A stretch of 33,776 bases of DNA from Subtercola sp. (GTDB taxonomy: Bacteria; Actinomycetota; Actinomycetes; Actinomycetales; Microbacteriaceae), in assembly GCA_025463765.1 (NCBI GenBank), contig JAODBC010000026.1, positions 1 to 33,776 of the forward strand, in the 5' to 3' direction. A program made the position numbers and the translations under genes. The notes under the pieces are model-generated. The model was not told the origin of the DNA and did not search any database. It saw only the letters and a program-made list of their open reading frames with translations. Shown in pieces: positions 23,506 through 31,702 of the stretch; the first letter of the stretch is position 1; every line of letters starts with the position of its first letter.

Positions 23506-25158
23506 ATGCGACGCAACGTGTGGGCTGCCCTGACGGGTGTCGTCGCGGCAGCGGCCGTTCTCGCGTCGGCCGAACTCGTCGCGGTGTTTCTGAGCGCTGA
23601 GAGCAGCCCGCTCTTCGCGGTCGGCTCGCTGATGATCGACCTCGCGCCGCCGGGCGTCAAAGACCTGATGATCTCGCTGTTCGGCACCGGCGACAAGGCC
23701 GCGCTGCTCACGCTGCTGGCGATTGTCATCGTGATCGGGGCCTGCGCCGCCGGGCTGCTGCAGTATCGTCGCCCGCCGTGGGGCATCGTGGTACTGATCG
23801 CCTTCTCTGCCATCGCGGTGGTCGCTGTCACGACTCGGGAGGGGGCATCCGGTTTCGCCGCCGTACCCACGGTCGTGGGTATGTTCGTCGGAGTGCTCGT
23901 CTTGCGGGCGTTACAGCAACGGCTGAAGCGCTGGGAGTCACGCGAGGAGGGCACGCGCAAGCGCGCTGCAGCTGCGGCTGCCGTCATCGCGAGCGGGGTC
24001 GGCGTTCCGGTCGCTGCCGAGGTCGCTCGCACCGCGTCACCGGCCGAGCCGAGGGTCACCCCCGGCGTGCGCACCGGGCCCGCCTCCTACGAACGTCGGC
24101 AGTTTCTGACCTTCTTCATCGTGGCAGCTGCCGGCTCGGCCATCGTCGGGCTCGGTTCGCGCCTCATGAACGCCACGGCGGCCGCGGTGACGTCGGCTCG
24201 AAACGCCCTCGTTCTTCCGGCGCCCGCGACGCCGGCCCCGGTCATCGCGTCAGGTGCGGAGCTCGGCATCACCGGGCTGAGCCCGGTCATCACTCCGGCG
24301 GCCGACTTCTATCGCATCGACACCGCGCTGCAGGTACCCCAGCTCAACCCCGACACCTGGAGCCTGCGCATCTACGGCATGGTCGAGAACGAGGTGACGC
24401 TGTCGTTCGCCGACGTGCTCGCTTTGCCGCTCATCGAAGATACGGTCACCCTGACGTGCGTGTCGAACGAGGTCGGCGGCGACCTGATCGGCAACGCGAC
24501 CTGGCTCGGATACCCGTTGCGCGACCTGCTCGCGCGCGCCAAGCCGACCGCCGGGGCCGACATGGTGCTCTCGAAGAGCTCTGACGGCTTCACGGCGGGC
24601 TCGCCCCTCGAAGTGTTGCAAGACGCCAACCGGCAGTCGATGCTCGCGGTCGGCATGAACGGGGCGCCCCTCCCCGTCGAACACGGTTTTCCGGCTCGAC
24701 TCGTTGTGCCGGGGCTCTACGGGTACGTTTCGGCCACGAAGTGGGTGGTCGAGATGAAGGTGACTACGTTTGCCGAAGACATGGGCTACTGGACTCCGCG
24801 CGGCTGGAGCGCCCTCGGCCCCATCAAGACCTCGTCGCGCATCGACACCCCGAAAAACGCCTCCGGCCAGAGCGCCGGAACGATCCCCATCGCCGGCGTC
24901 GCCTGGGCGCAGCACACCGGCATCGCCAAGGTGGAGGTGCAGATCGACGGCGGAAGCTGGGCCGAGGCGACCCTCGCCGACGCCATCTCGGCCGACACCT
25001 GGCGGCAATGGGTGCTGCCATGGCAGGCCACGTCGGGCGATCACACGATCGCCGTACGGGCGACGGATGCCTCGGGCTACACCCAGACGCCCGACGAGGC
25101 CCCGCCCGCTCCCAACGGCTCGACCGGCTACCACACCATCCAGCTCACCGTTCAGTAA
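23506..25158 (+). CDS. membrane-anchored sulfite-oxidase-family molybdopterin oxidoreductase
   Basis: The protein has 550 residues. The N-terminal ~140 residues contain four hydrophobic segments, followed by a linker and a further TM near RRQFLTFFIVAAAGSAIVGL. From ~260 comes the sulfite-oxidase Mo-cofactor domain: LQVPQLNPDTWSLRIYGMVE, the Mo-ligating Cys at C318 in VTLTCVSNEVGG, and FPARLVVPGLYGYVSATKWV. The C-terminal ~95 residues (GTIPIAGVAWAQHTGIAKVE) match the Mo-co dimerisation domain. No heme domain is present, so electrons must leave through another partner. The substrate may be sulfite or another S- or N-oxide. It follows the ABC importer by 69 bp and is convergent with the YhgE/Pip gene. 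Confidence 0.9.
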   Translation: MRRNVWAALTGVVAAAAVLASAELVAVFLSAESSPLFAVGSLMIDLAPPGVKDLMISLFGTGDKAALLTLLAIVIVIGACAAGLLQYRRPPWGIVVLIAFSAIAVVAVTTREGASGFAAVPTVVGMFVGVLVLRALQQRLKRWESREEGTRKRAAAAAAVIASGVGVPVAAEVARTASPAEPRVTPGVRTGPASYERRQFLTFFIVAAAGSAIVGLGSRLMNATAAAVTSARNALVLPAPATPAPVIASGAELGITGLSPVITPAADFYRIDTALQVPQLNPDTWSLRIYGMVENEVTLSFADVLALPLIEDTVTLTCVSNEVGGDLIGNATWLGYPLRDLLARAKPTAGADMVLSKSSDGFTAGSPLEVLQDANRQSMLAVGMNGAPLPVEHGFPARLVVPGLYGYVSATKWVVEMKVTTFAEDMGYWTPRGWSALGPIKTSSRIDTPKNASGQSAGTIPIAGVAWAQHTGIAKVEVQIDGGSWAEATLADAISADTWRQWVLPWQATSGDHTIAVRATDASGYTQTPDEAPPAPNGSTGYHTIQLTVQ

Positions 25159-25170
25159 GCCGCGAGGCGC

Positions 25171-27318
25171 TCAGCCGATGAGGGAGGGGCGCAGGTCGCG
25201 CAGGGTGCGCGAGCGGGTCGCGCGACTGGCGAGCAAGTAGGTGAGCGCCCCTGCTGCGAGCAGCCAGATCGCGAGCACTCCGGCGTCGTTCAGCGCCAGC
25301 ATCATGTCGCCGCCGTACATCAGCTGACGCATGCCGTCGACGGCATAACTCATCGGCAGCGCATGGTGCAGCGCCGCGAGCGGCCCGGGCAGCGTCTGCC
25401 ACGGGAACGTTCCGCCCGCCGTCACCAGCTGCACGACCATCAGCACGAGCCCGATGAACTGCCCCACGCTGCCGAGCCACACATTCAGCGCCAGGATGAT
25501 CGCTGCGAACGTTATCGACGTGAGAATCATGAAGGCGAGCATCCCGGGCGCATTAGCGACCCCGAAGCCGAGCGCCAACGTCACCACGAGGTAGACCGCA
25601 ACCATCTGCAGGGCTCCGAGCGCGGCCGGCGCGAGCCAGCCGGCCAGCGCGACCTTGAGCGGCGCGCGAAGCGCCGTGAGCGCCCGTTTCGACAGTGGCT
25701 TGATGATGAGGAACAGCGCGTAGATGCCGATCCACGCCGCGAGGCTGATGAAGAACGGTGCCATGCCGGCGCCGTACGTCGTCGCCTTGGTCACCGTGTC
25801 GGTGTCGACGCGTGCCGGGGTCGCGATGACCGCCGCCGCCGTCTGCGCCTGGTCTCCGGTGTAGTTCGGAATCTGCGCCAGCCCCGACGTGAGCCCGTCA
25901 CGCAACTGGTCGACGCCGGTGTTCAGGCTCGCAGTGCCGGTAGCAAGAGTTGCGCTGCCGTCGGCGAGCCGTTGTGTGCCGGTCTTCAGAGTCGCGGCTC
26001 CGTCAGAGAGCTGCTGGGTTCCGGCGGCGAGCGATGCTGCCCCGTCGGCGACTTGCTGCGTTCCGTCGGCGAGTGATGCCGCCCCGTCAGAGACCTGCTG
26101 CGTACCCGCCGCGACCTGCGCGGCACCACTGCTGGCCGAACTGATGCCTGCGCTCAGGGCCGGCGCGGCATCCGCCAGTTGCTGCGTACCCGCCGCCACC
26201 TGGGCCGCCCCCGACGACAGCTGGGAGATCTGGCCGTTCAGCGTCTGCACCTGGGTATTGCCCGAGACGATGGCGGTGCCCACCTTGTCGAGTTGGGCGA
26301 GAATGGCGTCTTTCTGCTCGGTGGTCAGGGTCGTCTTGTCGAGCTGCGCCACGATGTCGGCCCGAGCGGTCGGAACCTCGTTCGCGGCGTCTTGCACGGC
26401 TGCGGCAACGGGAGCGGCACCGTCGGCGAGCTGTTTGTTGCCATCGGCGACCTGCTGCGCGCCCGAGTTGAGCGTGGCGGTCTGGCTGGGCAGGCTCGAC
26501 GACTGGCTGTTCAGCGTGCTGAGCCCGCTGCTCAGTTGCTGAGCGCCCGTGTTGGTTTGGGCCGCGCCGCTGGCGAGGGTCGAGGCGCCCGCCGCCGCCT
26601 GAGCCGCTGCGCTCGAGAGAGTGGATGCTCCGCTTGCCGCCGTGCCGGCCCCCGAGGCCAGATCGGCAGTGCCCGCGTTCACCTGTGCTGCTCCGCTGGC
26701 CAGGCTGGATGCCCCGGCCTGAGCCTGCGCGGCGCCTCCGGCGAACTGGTTCGCTCCGTCGACGGCGGTGCTGACGTTGCTGTGGATCGTCGAAAATCCA
26801 TTCAAGAATTGCAGCGCGGCGGCCTCGCCGACCTGCTGCGAGATGCTGAGCCGCACCTTTTCGGCCACGGTTGCGGCGATGGTACTGGCGAGAAAGCTGT
26901 TGGTGTCGTTCGTGGTGAGCTGGACGACCGCCTGCTGCGGGGTGGCCGTGCCGGCCGAGGTGAGCAGCTTCGAGAAGTCGGGGCCGAGCGTCAGAGTGAA
27001 GTCGTAGGTGCCGTCTGTGATGCCGGCTGCCGCTTGATCGGGGGTCGCGTCCATCCATTTGACGCTGCCGTCGCTCACCAGCTGGTCATGCACCTGCTGG
27101 CCGTAGTTGACTTCTTTACCGTTGACGGTGGCACCCGTGTCTTGCACGACCAGCGCGACGGGGATGTTCTTCACGTTGCCGTACGGGTCGCTGTTGGCCC
27201 AGAGGTACAGGCCCGCGTAGATGACGGGTACGAGCATCAGGGCGACAAGGGCCAGCCTGGCGAGGCTGGTGGCGGTGAGGCGCCGGAATTCACCGGTGAC
27301 GAGGGTCACGACTTTCAT
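25171..27318 (-). CDS. YhgE/Pip-family membrane protein (ABC-2-like)
   Basis: The protein has 715 residues. One TM at the N-terminus (LARLALVALMLVPVIYAGLY) precedes a long extracytoplasmic region. At ~40-190 is the Pip-type domain (VVQDTGATVNGKEVNYGQQV, FTLTLGPDFSKLL). Residues ~200-520 are a stalk of heptad-like repeats, SGAAQVAAGTQQLADGAA in many variants. Five or six C-terminal TM helices (~535-705) resemble ABC-2 permease domains. Pip-like proteins act as phage receptors in Firmicutes; in Actinobacteria the role is open, possibly export. The ATG at 27318 has an AAGGA site and overlaps the upstream stop (ATGA). Confidence 0.88.
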   Translation of the reverse strand: MKVVTLVTGEFRRLTATSLARLALVALMLVPVIYAGLYLWANSDPYGNVKNIPVALVVQDTGATVNGKEVNYGQQVHDQLVSDGSVKWMDATPDQAAAGITDGTYDFTLTLGPDFSKLLTSAGTATPQQAVVQLTTNDTNSFLASTIAATVAEKVRLSISQQVGEAAALQFLNGFSTIHSNVSTAVDGANQFAGGAAQAQAGASSLASGAAQVNAGTADLASGAGTAASGASTLSSAAAQAAAGASTLASGAAQTNTGAQQLSSGLSTLNSQSSSLPSQTATLNSGAQQVADGNKQLADGAAPVAAAVQDAANEVPTARADIVAQLDKTTLTTEQKDAILAQLDKVGTAIVSGNTQVQTLNGQISQLSSGAAQVAAGTQQLADAAPALSAGISSASSGAAQVAAGTQQVSDGAASLADGTQQVADGAASLAAGTQQLSDGAATLKTGTQRLADGSATLATGTASLNTGVDQLRDGLTSGLAQIPNYTGDQAQTAAAVIATPARVDTDTVTKATTYGAGMAPFFISLAAWIGIYALFLIIKPLSKRALTALRAPLKVALAGWLAPAALGALQMVAVYLVVTLALGFGVANAPGMLAFMILTSITFAAIILALNVWLGSVGQFIGLVLMVVQLVTAGGTFPWQTLPGPLAALHHALPMSYAVDGMRQLMYGGDMMLALNDAGVLAIWLLAAGALTYLLASRATRSRTLRDLRPSLIG

Positions 27319-28178
27319 GCGAGGTCCTTCTGGTGCGCTGAGGTGGCGCGGGCGTCGCTGGCTGCGCTGGTGTGGCTGGGGGTGGTGGTCGGGGTGGGGG
27401 TGGTGATGGTCGTGGTGGCCCGAGCGGTCGCCGCGGGTTCGGCGGCGGTGGCCGGCGAGGGGGTGGTGGGTTCTGCGGGCTCGGCAGTTTCGTCGCGCTC
27501 GGCGGCGAGCCGGGCATCGTCTTCGGCCCGGCGGCGAGCGGCGGCCTGGCGCTCGAGCTCTGCGAGGCGGTCGGTTTCGAACTGGGCGGCGACATCGCGC
27601 ACGACCGAGACGGAGGCCTCGCTCGCGATGACGAGCACAGCGAGCCCGCGCAGGGCGAGATCGCTCGCGACCGCCCACCAGTCGAACGGATCGCCGCCGT
27701 GACGATCGGGTGAGGTGAGAACAACGCCCTCGATGCCCGGGCGTGAGGCGGCAAGTTCGGCGAGAATGCGCAGCCTGACCATCGGCGGAACATTCTGCGT
27801 CTCGTAGTCGGCATATTCTCCGGCATTCAGCTCGTCGAGGGCGTCGAGCGCGGCGCGGCGCGAGTTCGGTCGTTCGGCGAACATCAGCTCCTCACGCACG
27901 ACGGTGGTCAGCTTGAGGTCGGCAACGGGCTCGCTGACATCGGGCGCATCGACGATCGCGGTCGCCGTGCGCAGCGCCGTCGGGTCGAACTCGTCGTCGA
28001 CCGTGACCGTTCCCGCATCGGGAGCCATGCGCCCTGTGGCGATGAGCGACAGCACGGTCGGGCGACGGGCGGTCTCGACGACTTCGAGGGTGACGGCGCC
28101 GCTCTCGTAGCTGAGCGAAGCGGGCGGCAGGTTCTCGCCGTCGTGCCCCTTGGAAACGCGGTTCAGGATGACCTTCAT
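27315..28178 (-). CDS. degenerate ABC-ATPase-like protein (pseudo-ATPase)
   Basis: The protein has 287 residues. The order of segments copies an ABC ATPase: MKVILNRVSKGHDG start, SLSYESGAVTLEV where the P-loop strand begins, then IATGRMAPDAGTVTVDD matching the usual LAGLxxPDxGxVxxDG. Walker A is absent: the GxxGxGKST position reads ETARRPTVLSL. The signature region is NVPPMVRLRILAELAASRPG, Walker B/D-loop reads GVVLTSPDRHGGDP, and the H-loop reads VLVIASEA, so every catalytic residue is lost. A charged coiled segment (AQFETDRLAELERQAAARRR) and a Thr/Pro-rich tail follow. It sits between tetR and yhgE/pip genes with ATGA overlaps on both sides. A scaffold or regulatory role for the membrane partner is inferred. 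Confidence 0.8.
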   Translation of the reverse strand: MKVILNRVSKGHDGENLPPASLSYESGAVTLEVVETARRPTVLSLIATGRMAPDAGTVTVDDEFDPTALRTATAIVDAPDVSEPVADLKLTTVVREELMFAERPNSRRAALDALDELNAGEYADYETQNVPPMVRLRILAELAASRPGIEGVVLTSPDRHGGDPFDWWAVASDLALRGLAVLVIASEASVSVVRDVAAQFETDRLAELERQAAARRRAEDDARLAAERDETAEPAEPTTPSPATAAEPAATARATTTITTPTPTTTPSHTSAASDARATSAHQKDLA

Positions 28179-28843
28179 GACTCGCTCGATTCGGTGCCGG
28201 CGGGCGCTGATGACGCGCTGAACTGAAGTTCGGGATGCTGCGTGATGACCGCGGAGGCCTCGTGCCACGAGAGCCCGGCCGTTGAGAGAGTCGCGAGCAT
28301 CACAAGACGATGACCGTCGGCGTTCGAGAGATTCGCCCGAATGGCCTCGTCGAGCACCGACAGCGCGGCGCCTTCGATGAGATTGGCGAGGGTGAGGGCA
28401 TCCATGTCGCCCCGCAGCTCGTGAGCTGCGATGCCGCGCCGCACGATGTCGAGCAGCTTCGCCCGCACCGGTCGCAGCGTTTCGGCGAAGACGGCTCGCT
28501 GCGGGCCGCGCACCGCCAATTGCGCCATCACACGCACATTCTCGACCTCGCTCCAGAGCCGCGCGCCGATCAGGGCGATCGCCACGCGCGAGTCGGCGTG
28601 GTCGATGTGGGCTAACGCGGCAGTGACCCGCCGCCCGCCCAGGGTCTGAATCTCACCGATCAGTTCGTCGCGCGTCGCGAAGTGCCCATAGATCGAGCGC
28701 CGCGAAAGGCCCGCGCCTGCTGCAATTGCTTCGAGCGACGCCTCAGGGTCACGGTTCAGCAGTACCCGCGCGGAGTCGAGAATCGCGAGGCGGTTCTCGG
28801 TGGCATCGCGCCGTGGCGGCTTTGTGGGGTTGAGTGTGTGCAC
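28175..28843 (-). CDS. TetR-family regulator of the YhgE/Pip operon
   Basis: This 222-residue protein has an N-terminal TetR helix-turn-helix: NRLAILDSARVLLNRDPEAS, IAAGAGLSRRSIYGHFATRD. The C-terminal ligand domain is all-helical. It is the first gene of a three-gene operon, and its stop overlaps the next start (ATGA). The GTG at 28843 lies 6 bases after TATGCT, so the message is probably leaderless. A perfect 12+4+12 palindrome covers the promoter, so autorepression of the whole operon is very likely. Confidence 0.92.
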   Translation of the reverse strand: MHTLNPTKPPRRDATENRLAILDSARVLLNRDPEASLEAIAAGAGLSRRSIYGHFATRDELIGEIQTLGGRRVTAALAHIDHADSRVAIALIGARLWSEVENVRVMAQLAVRGPQRAVFAETLRPVRAKLLDIVRRGIAAHELRGDMDALTLANLIEGAALSVLDEAIRANLSNADGHRLVMLATLSTAGLSWHEASAVITQHPELQFSASSAPAGTESSES

Positions 28844-28849
28844 CCCTCC

Positions 28850-28878
28850 AGCATAATAACTTGCACATCGCTGTGCAA
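28850..28878 (-). promoter_or_regulatory. promoter of the tetR / pseudo-ABC / yhgE-pip operon
   Basis: On the minus strand TTGCAC and TATGCT are separated by 17 bases, and the GTG start follows the -10 by 6 bases. The -35 and spacer lie inside the operator palindrome. Confidence 0.55.
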
Positions 28879-28883
28879 GTTAT
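28856..28883. promoter_or_regulatory. perfect 28-bp palindromic TetR operator
   Basis: ATAACTTGCACA (28856-28867) and TGTGCAAGTTAT (28872-28883) are perfect 12-bp arms around TCGC. The site overlaps the promoter of the TetR gene at 28843 and is AT-richer than its surroundings, as expected for an operator. Confidence 0.8.
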
Positions 28884-28919
28884 GGGCAGGGTGCCTGCGC
28901 GGCGTTGCGAACGGCGGTC

Positions 28920-29105
28920 TTACGCCGAGAGGCGCGCGGGCAAGCGGAACTCGAAGACCTCGACCCACCCCTCGCCGAAGCATTCGGCGCAGAGTCGAAC
29001 GTCGGACTCGACCTCGTCGACCACAACGAAAGGCTGCAGGGGATCGGCCCCAGAGCCTTCGCAGCGCTCGCATTCTTCGTGTGTGTGGCTCGCTGATGTT
29101 TGCAT
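28920..29105 (-). CDS. small CxxCxGxG zinc-ribbon-like protein
   Basis: This 61-residue protein has two Cys pairs: HEECERCEGSGADPLQPFVV and later VRLCAECFGEGWVEVFEF. The CxxCxGxG and CxxCxGxG-like pairs resemble half of the DnaJ-type zinc centre and probably bind one Zn. The function is unknown. No strong ribosome binding site is visible before the ATG at 29105. The opposite strand gives an unremarkable frame. It lies between the TetR operon and the SARP gene, on the same strand as both. Confidence 0.65.
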   Translation of the reverse strand: MQTSASHTHEECERCEGSGADPLQPFVVVDEVESDVRLCAECFGEGWVEVFEFRLPARLSA

Positions 29106-29177
29106 GCTGCCATTGTGCGCCCGGCCTCTGACATCCGCGGCGAACCGCGGGGGAGAGTCGCCGATCGCGCTCCGCGA

Positions 29178-29885
29178 TCACGCCGAGATGTCGCGCACCA
29201 GCACCGAGAGCATGGGCGTGGGGGCGAGGCCCAGCGACGAGAACAGCAGATTCGAGTACCGGTCGAAGACACGAAGCGCCTCAGACTGGTTGCCTTCTGC
29301 GATGTGCACCTTCATCAGTGCTGCCTGCCCGCTCTCGCGCAGCGGCTCGGCCGCGATCGCCGCCCGCGCGGCTACCCCCGCTTCGGGCAACCGGCCGCCG
29401 AGCACGAGGTGCCTCGACTGCGCTTCCAGCCCGTTGAGCCGCAGTGCGCGCCAATCTTCTGCGGCGGCGAGCACCCAGTCGTCGTACCAGTCGGGCAGCA
29501 GCTCTTCTGACAGCGCCGCAACGGCCGCCGGCGCGATGTCTTCGGCTGCGACGCCGCCGCCCACGGGCAGCAGGCGAAGCGCCAGGGCATGGGATGATCG
29601 CAGGTCGACCGTCACCTTGTCGGCCAGGCGAATGCTCGCCGAAGCCACATGCACCAGATCACGCGCGGGAGCATCCATTCGGGCCAGCGCCGTACGCAGA
29701 CTCATGGCTGCACGGCTCTCCGTGGCGTCGGGCCACATGATTCCGGCCAGGCTGATGCGCCCGACCTCACGGGCGTTGAGAGCGAGGTAGGCGAGCAGGC
29801 GGCGGGTGGTCGACGAGACATTTATCACAGCGAGTGAACTGTCGGTCACGGTGAAGCCGCCGAGAACGCTCAACTCGGCGCTCAT
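29178..29885 (-). CDS. small SARP-type transcriptional regulator (winged helix plus BTAD)
   Basis: The protein has 235 residues. Residues 1-85 form an OmpR-type winged helix as in AfsR/DnrI proteins: AELSVLGGFTVTD, RLLAYLALNAREVGRISLAG, MWPDATESRAAMSLRTALAR. The rest is a helical bacterial transcriptional activation domain (BTAD) with TPR-like helices: LPDWYDDWVLAAAEDWRALR, EPLRESGQAALMKVHIAEGN. SARPs activate target genes by binding direct repeats spaced 11 bp just upstream of the -10. Such repeats occur before the surface-protein gene at 31645. The ATG at 29885 is chosen because the SARP domain starts there; a further in-frame start exists at 29948. Confidence 0.85.
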   Translation of the reverse strand: MSAELSVLGGFTVTDSSLAVINVSSTTRRLLAYLALNAREVGRISLAGIMWPDATESRAAMSLRTALARMDAPARDLVHVASASIRLADKVTVDLRSSHALALRLLPVGGGVAAEDIAPAAVAALSEELLPDWYDDWVLAAAEDWRALRLNGLEAQSRHLVLGGRLPEAGVAARAAIAAEPLRESGQAALMKVHIAEGNQSEALRVFDRYSNLLFSSLGLAPTPMLSVLVRDISA

Positions 29886-29950
29886 GAGGCAGACCGCCGC
29901 GCGACGGATGAGTGTGCGAGTGTCGACATAATTGCACCGCCTTCCCAAAG

Positions 29951-30033
29951 CGCGGTTTCAATCTGTGACGGAGCTGAACCGCGTTGTCCAGTGATCGGCC
30001 GAGTTCGCAGCCGATCCCAGCCCGGGGTCTGGG
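29951..30033. other. three consecutive hairpins in the SARP leader region
   Basis: Stem 1 is CGCGGTT/AACCGCG (29951-29957 and 29977-29983), stem 2 GATCGGC/GCCGATC (29993-29999 and 30010-30016), and stem 3 CCCAG/CTGGG (30016-30020 and 30029-30033). With a TAGAGT on the minus strand at 30050-30045, the SARP message would have a ~150-base structured leader. The rest of the ~300-base gap 29886-30184 shows nothing else apart from the hairpin at 30108-30140. Confidence 0.4.
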
Positions 30034-30107
30034 AGCTGTTTAACACTCTACCCGCGCAGTAGTACAGCATCGCTGAGGGGCGGTTCTTGCGCGCTGCCTG
30101 TACTGAT

Positions 30108-30140
30108 GACGAGGTTCGTGCTATAAGCACGAACCTCGTC
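30108..30140 (-). terminator. strong hairpin after the surface-protein gene
   Basis: ACGAGGTTCGTGCT (30109-30122) and AGCACGAACCTCGT (30126-30139) are perfect 14-bp arms around a 3-base loop, extended by one more pair. It starts 45 bases beyond the stop at 30185. No T-tail follows, as is common in actinobacteria. Confidence 0.65.
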
Positions 30141-30184
30141 GTCGATACCTCGGCGTGTGCCGGGCGGTTTGCTGCCTTCGCTGT

Positions 30185-31645
30185 CTACGGTCGCTGCGAG
30201 TTTCTGCGACGCAATGCGGTCACTGCCGTGAGGGCCAGGATTCCGAAGAGAAGGATCCCGCCGGCGATGCCGATGGTCGGAGCCAGCACCATGCCCGTCT
30301 CGGCCAGGCTGCCCGTGCCGCCTGTTGCTGAACCTCCACCCGAGCCGCCTGCGCCGGCAGCTGCTGCCGAGGCGGAGGCCGTCTCTGTCGCGGTCGACGT
30401 GGTGGTGGTGGTGACGATCACTCCGCCGGTACCTGTGCCGGTTCCGCTGCCGGCGCCTGTGCCACCGCCGGCCGTTTCAGTCGGGGTCGGAGTAGCGCTG
30501 GGGGTGCTCGTCGGTGTTTCGGTGGGTGTCGAGGTCGGGGTGTCGGTTGGTGTTGACGTTGGGGTGTCGGTTGGTGTTGACGTGGGTGTGTCGGTGGGTG
30601 TCGACGTGGGTGTGTCGGTGGGTGTGGAGGTGGGTGTGTCGGTGGGTGTAGAGGTGGGGGTGTCGGTGGGTGTCGACGTGGGGGTGTCGGTGGGAGTCGA
30701 CGTGGGAGTGTCGGTGGGTGTCGACGTGGGTGTATCGGTGGGTGTCGAGGTCGGTGTGTCGGTGGGTGTCGAGGTCGGCGTGTCGGTCGGCGTCGAAGTC
30801 GGGGAGTCCGTCGGAACGCCCGTACCCGTAGGTGAACCCGAGGGGCTGCCCGAATCGGCTGCGGTGATCACATTCGTCACCGTCACCTCGCAGTCGACGT
30901 ATGCGCCGCCGCCGTTGCCGGTTCCGTTGCACTGAGTGATGGAGTACGGCAGGCTCGCGCTGATGGTGGCATCAGAGGAGCACTCCAGCCGAACCAATGT
31001 AAGGCCGTTGCCCGACCCGTTGCACTGAGTCACCGTTGCATTCGTCGTGTTACCGCCGGGTGTGCAATCGACGGTCGGAAAAATCGCACCCGCACCCGAT
31101 CCGATGCACTGATTGACGGTCGCTGCACCCGCAGGCGCACCGCCGACGATGTTGTTCACGATGTCGATCGAGCAAACGATCTTGGAGCCGCCTGCGTTGC
31201 CGACTCCGGCGCACTGGTCGATCGATCCGATCAGCGTCGACGACGGGGTCACCGAGGTGTCGCACGCTGTGTTCGCATCGGCCGCTCCAACGCATTCCTT
31301 CAGGGTGAGCGTCGACGAGGTGGTGCCGGTGGCGAGGTTGAACTCGTTCTCGACGGTGATGGCGCACGTGATTCCGGCCCCGCCCGTGGCGTACGCGGCG
31401 AAGTTCGGGTTTCCGGCATCCGTTCCGTTGCACTGCGTCACCGATTGCGGCGTGGCGGCCGACGCGCTCTGGCCGACCCCCAGCGTGCTCACGCTGAGGG
31501 CGACGAAGGCGACGAAGAGCGAAGCGGTGGCGACAGCGACCACCGAAGCGAACGTCACGCGACTGCGCCGATGATGCTGCGGCTTCACGCTCGAGGCCGA
31601 TCGGCCCGATGTGCCTGCTGTGGTGCGATGTGCTGTGCTCTTCAT
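30185..31645 (-). CDS. LAETG cell-wall-anchored protein with Cys-pair modules and Thr/Pro stalk
   Basis: The protein has 486 residues. A long signal peptide (about 1-65; [20 protein letters not shown]) precedes six short modules (~70-270), each with [Q/E]C[N/V/A/I]G and a second Cys, such as [19 protein letters not shown]. Then come a stalk of about twelve TPTSTPTD octapeptides (~285-390), a Gly/Thr/Ala linker, and the sorting signal LAETG, a TM helix ([20 protein letters not shown]) and RRRNSQRP. LAxTG is the class E sortase recognition motif; no sortase gene is in the window. It should be displayed on the cell wall. The ATG at 31645 has a GAAGGGG site. Four 11-bp direct repeats lie ~60-95 bp upstream. 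Confidence 0.85.
   Translation of the reverse strand: MKSTAHRTTAGTSGRSASSVKPQHHRRSRVTFASVVAVATASLFVAFVALSVSTLGVGQSASAATPQSVTQCNGTDAGNPNFAAYATGGAGITCAITVENEFNLATGTTSSTLTLKECVGAADANTACDTSVTPSSTLIGSIDQCAGVGNAGGSKIVCSIDIVNNIVGGAPAGAATVNQCIGSGAGAIFPTVDCTPGGNTTNATVTQCNGSGNGLTLVRLECSSDATISASLPYSITQCNGTGNGGGAYVDCEVTVTNVITAADSGSPSGSPTGTGVPTDSPTSTPTDTPTSTPTDTPTSTPTDTPTSTPTDTPTSTPTDTPTSTPTDTPTSTPTDTPTSTPTDTPTSTPTDTPTSTPTDTPTSTPTDTPTSTPTETPTSTPSATPTPTETAGGGTGAGSGTGTGTGGVIVTTTTTSTATETASASAAAAGAGGSGGGSATGGTGSLAETGMVLAPTIGIAGGILLFGILALTAVTALRRRNSQRP
30505..30800 (-). repeat. 24-bp coding repeat (TPTSTPTD stalk)
   Basis: About twelve 24-bp units encode an octapeptide Thr/Pro/Ser/Asp repeat. Synonymous changes between units show they have drifted while the peptide is kept, which points to selection on the stalk. 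Confidence 0.85.
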
Positions 31646-31702
31646 GAGCGCCCCTTCAAACGAACGTGTACCCCTCGTTCGAGTGATTCTCGTACGGGGG
31701 GT

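Noticed and set aside
26080..26760. Plus-strand frames rich in Ser/Ala/Cys opposite the YhgE/Pip stalk.
   Set aside because: They mirror the heptad repeat of the minus-strand protein and have no start context.
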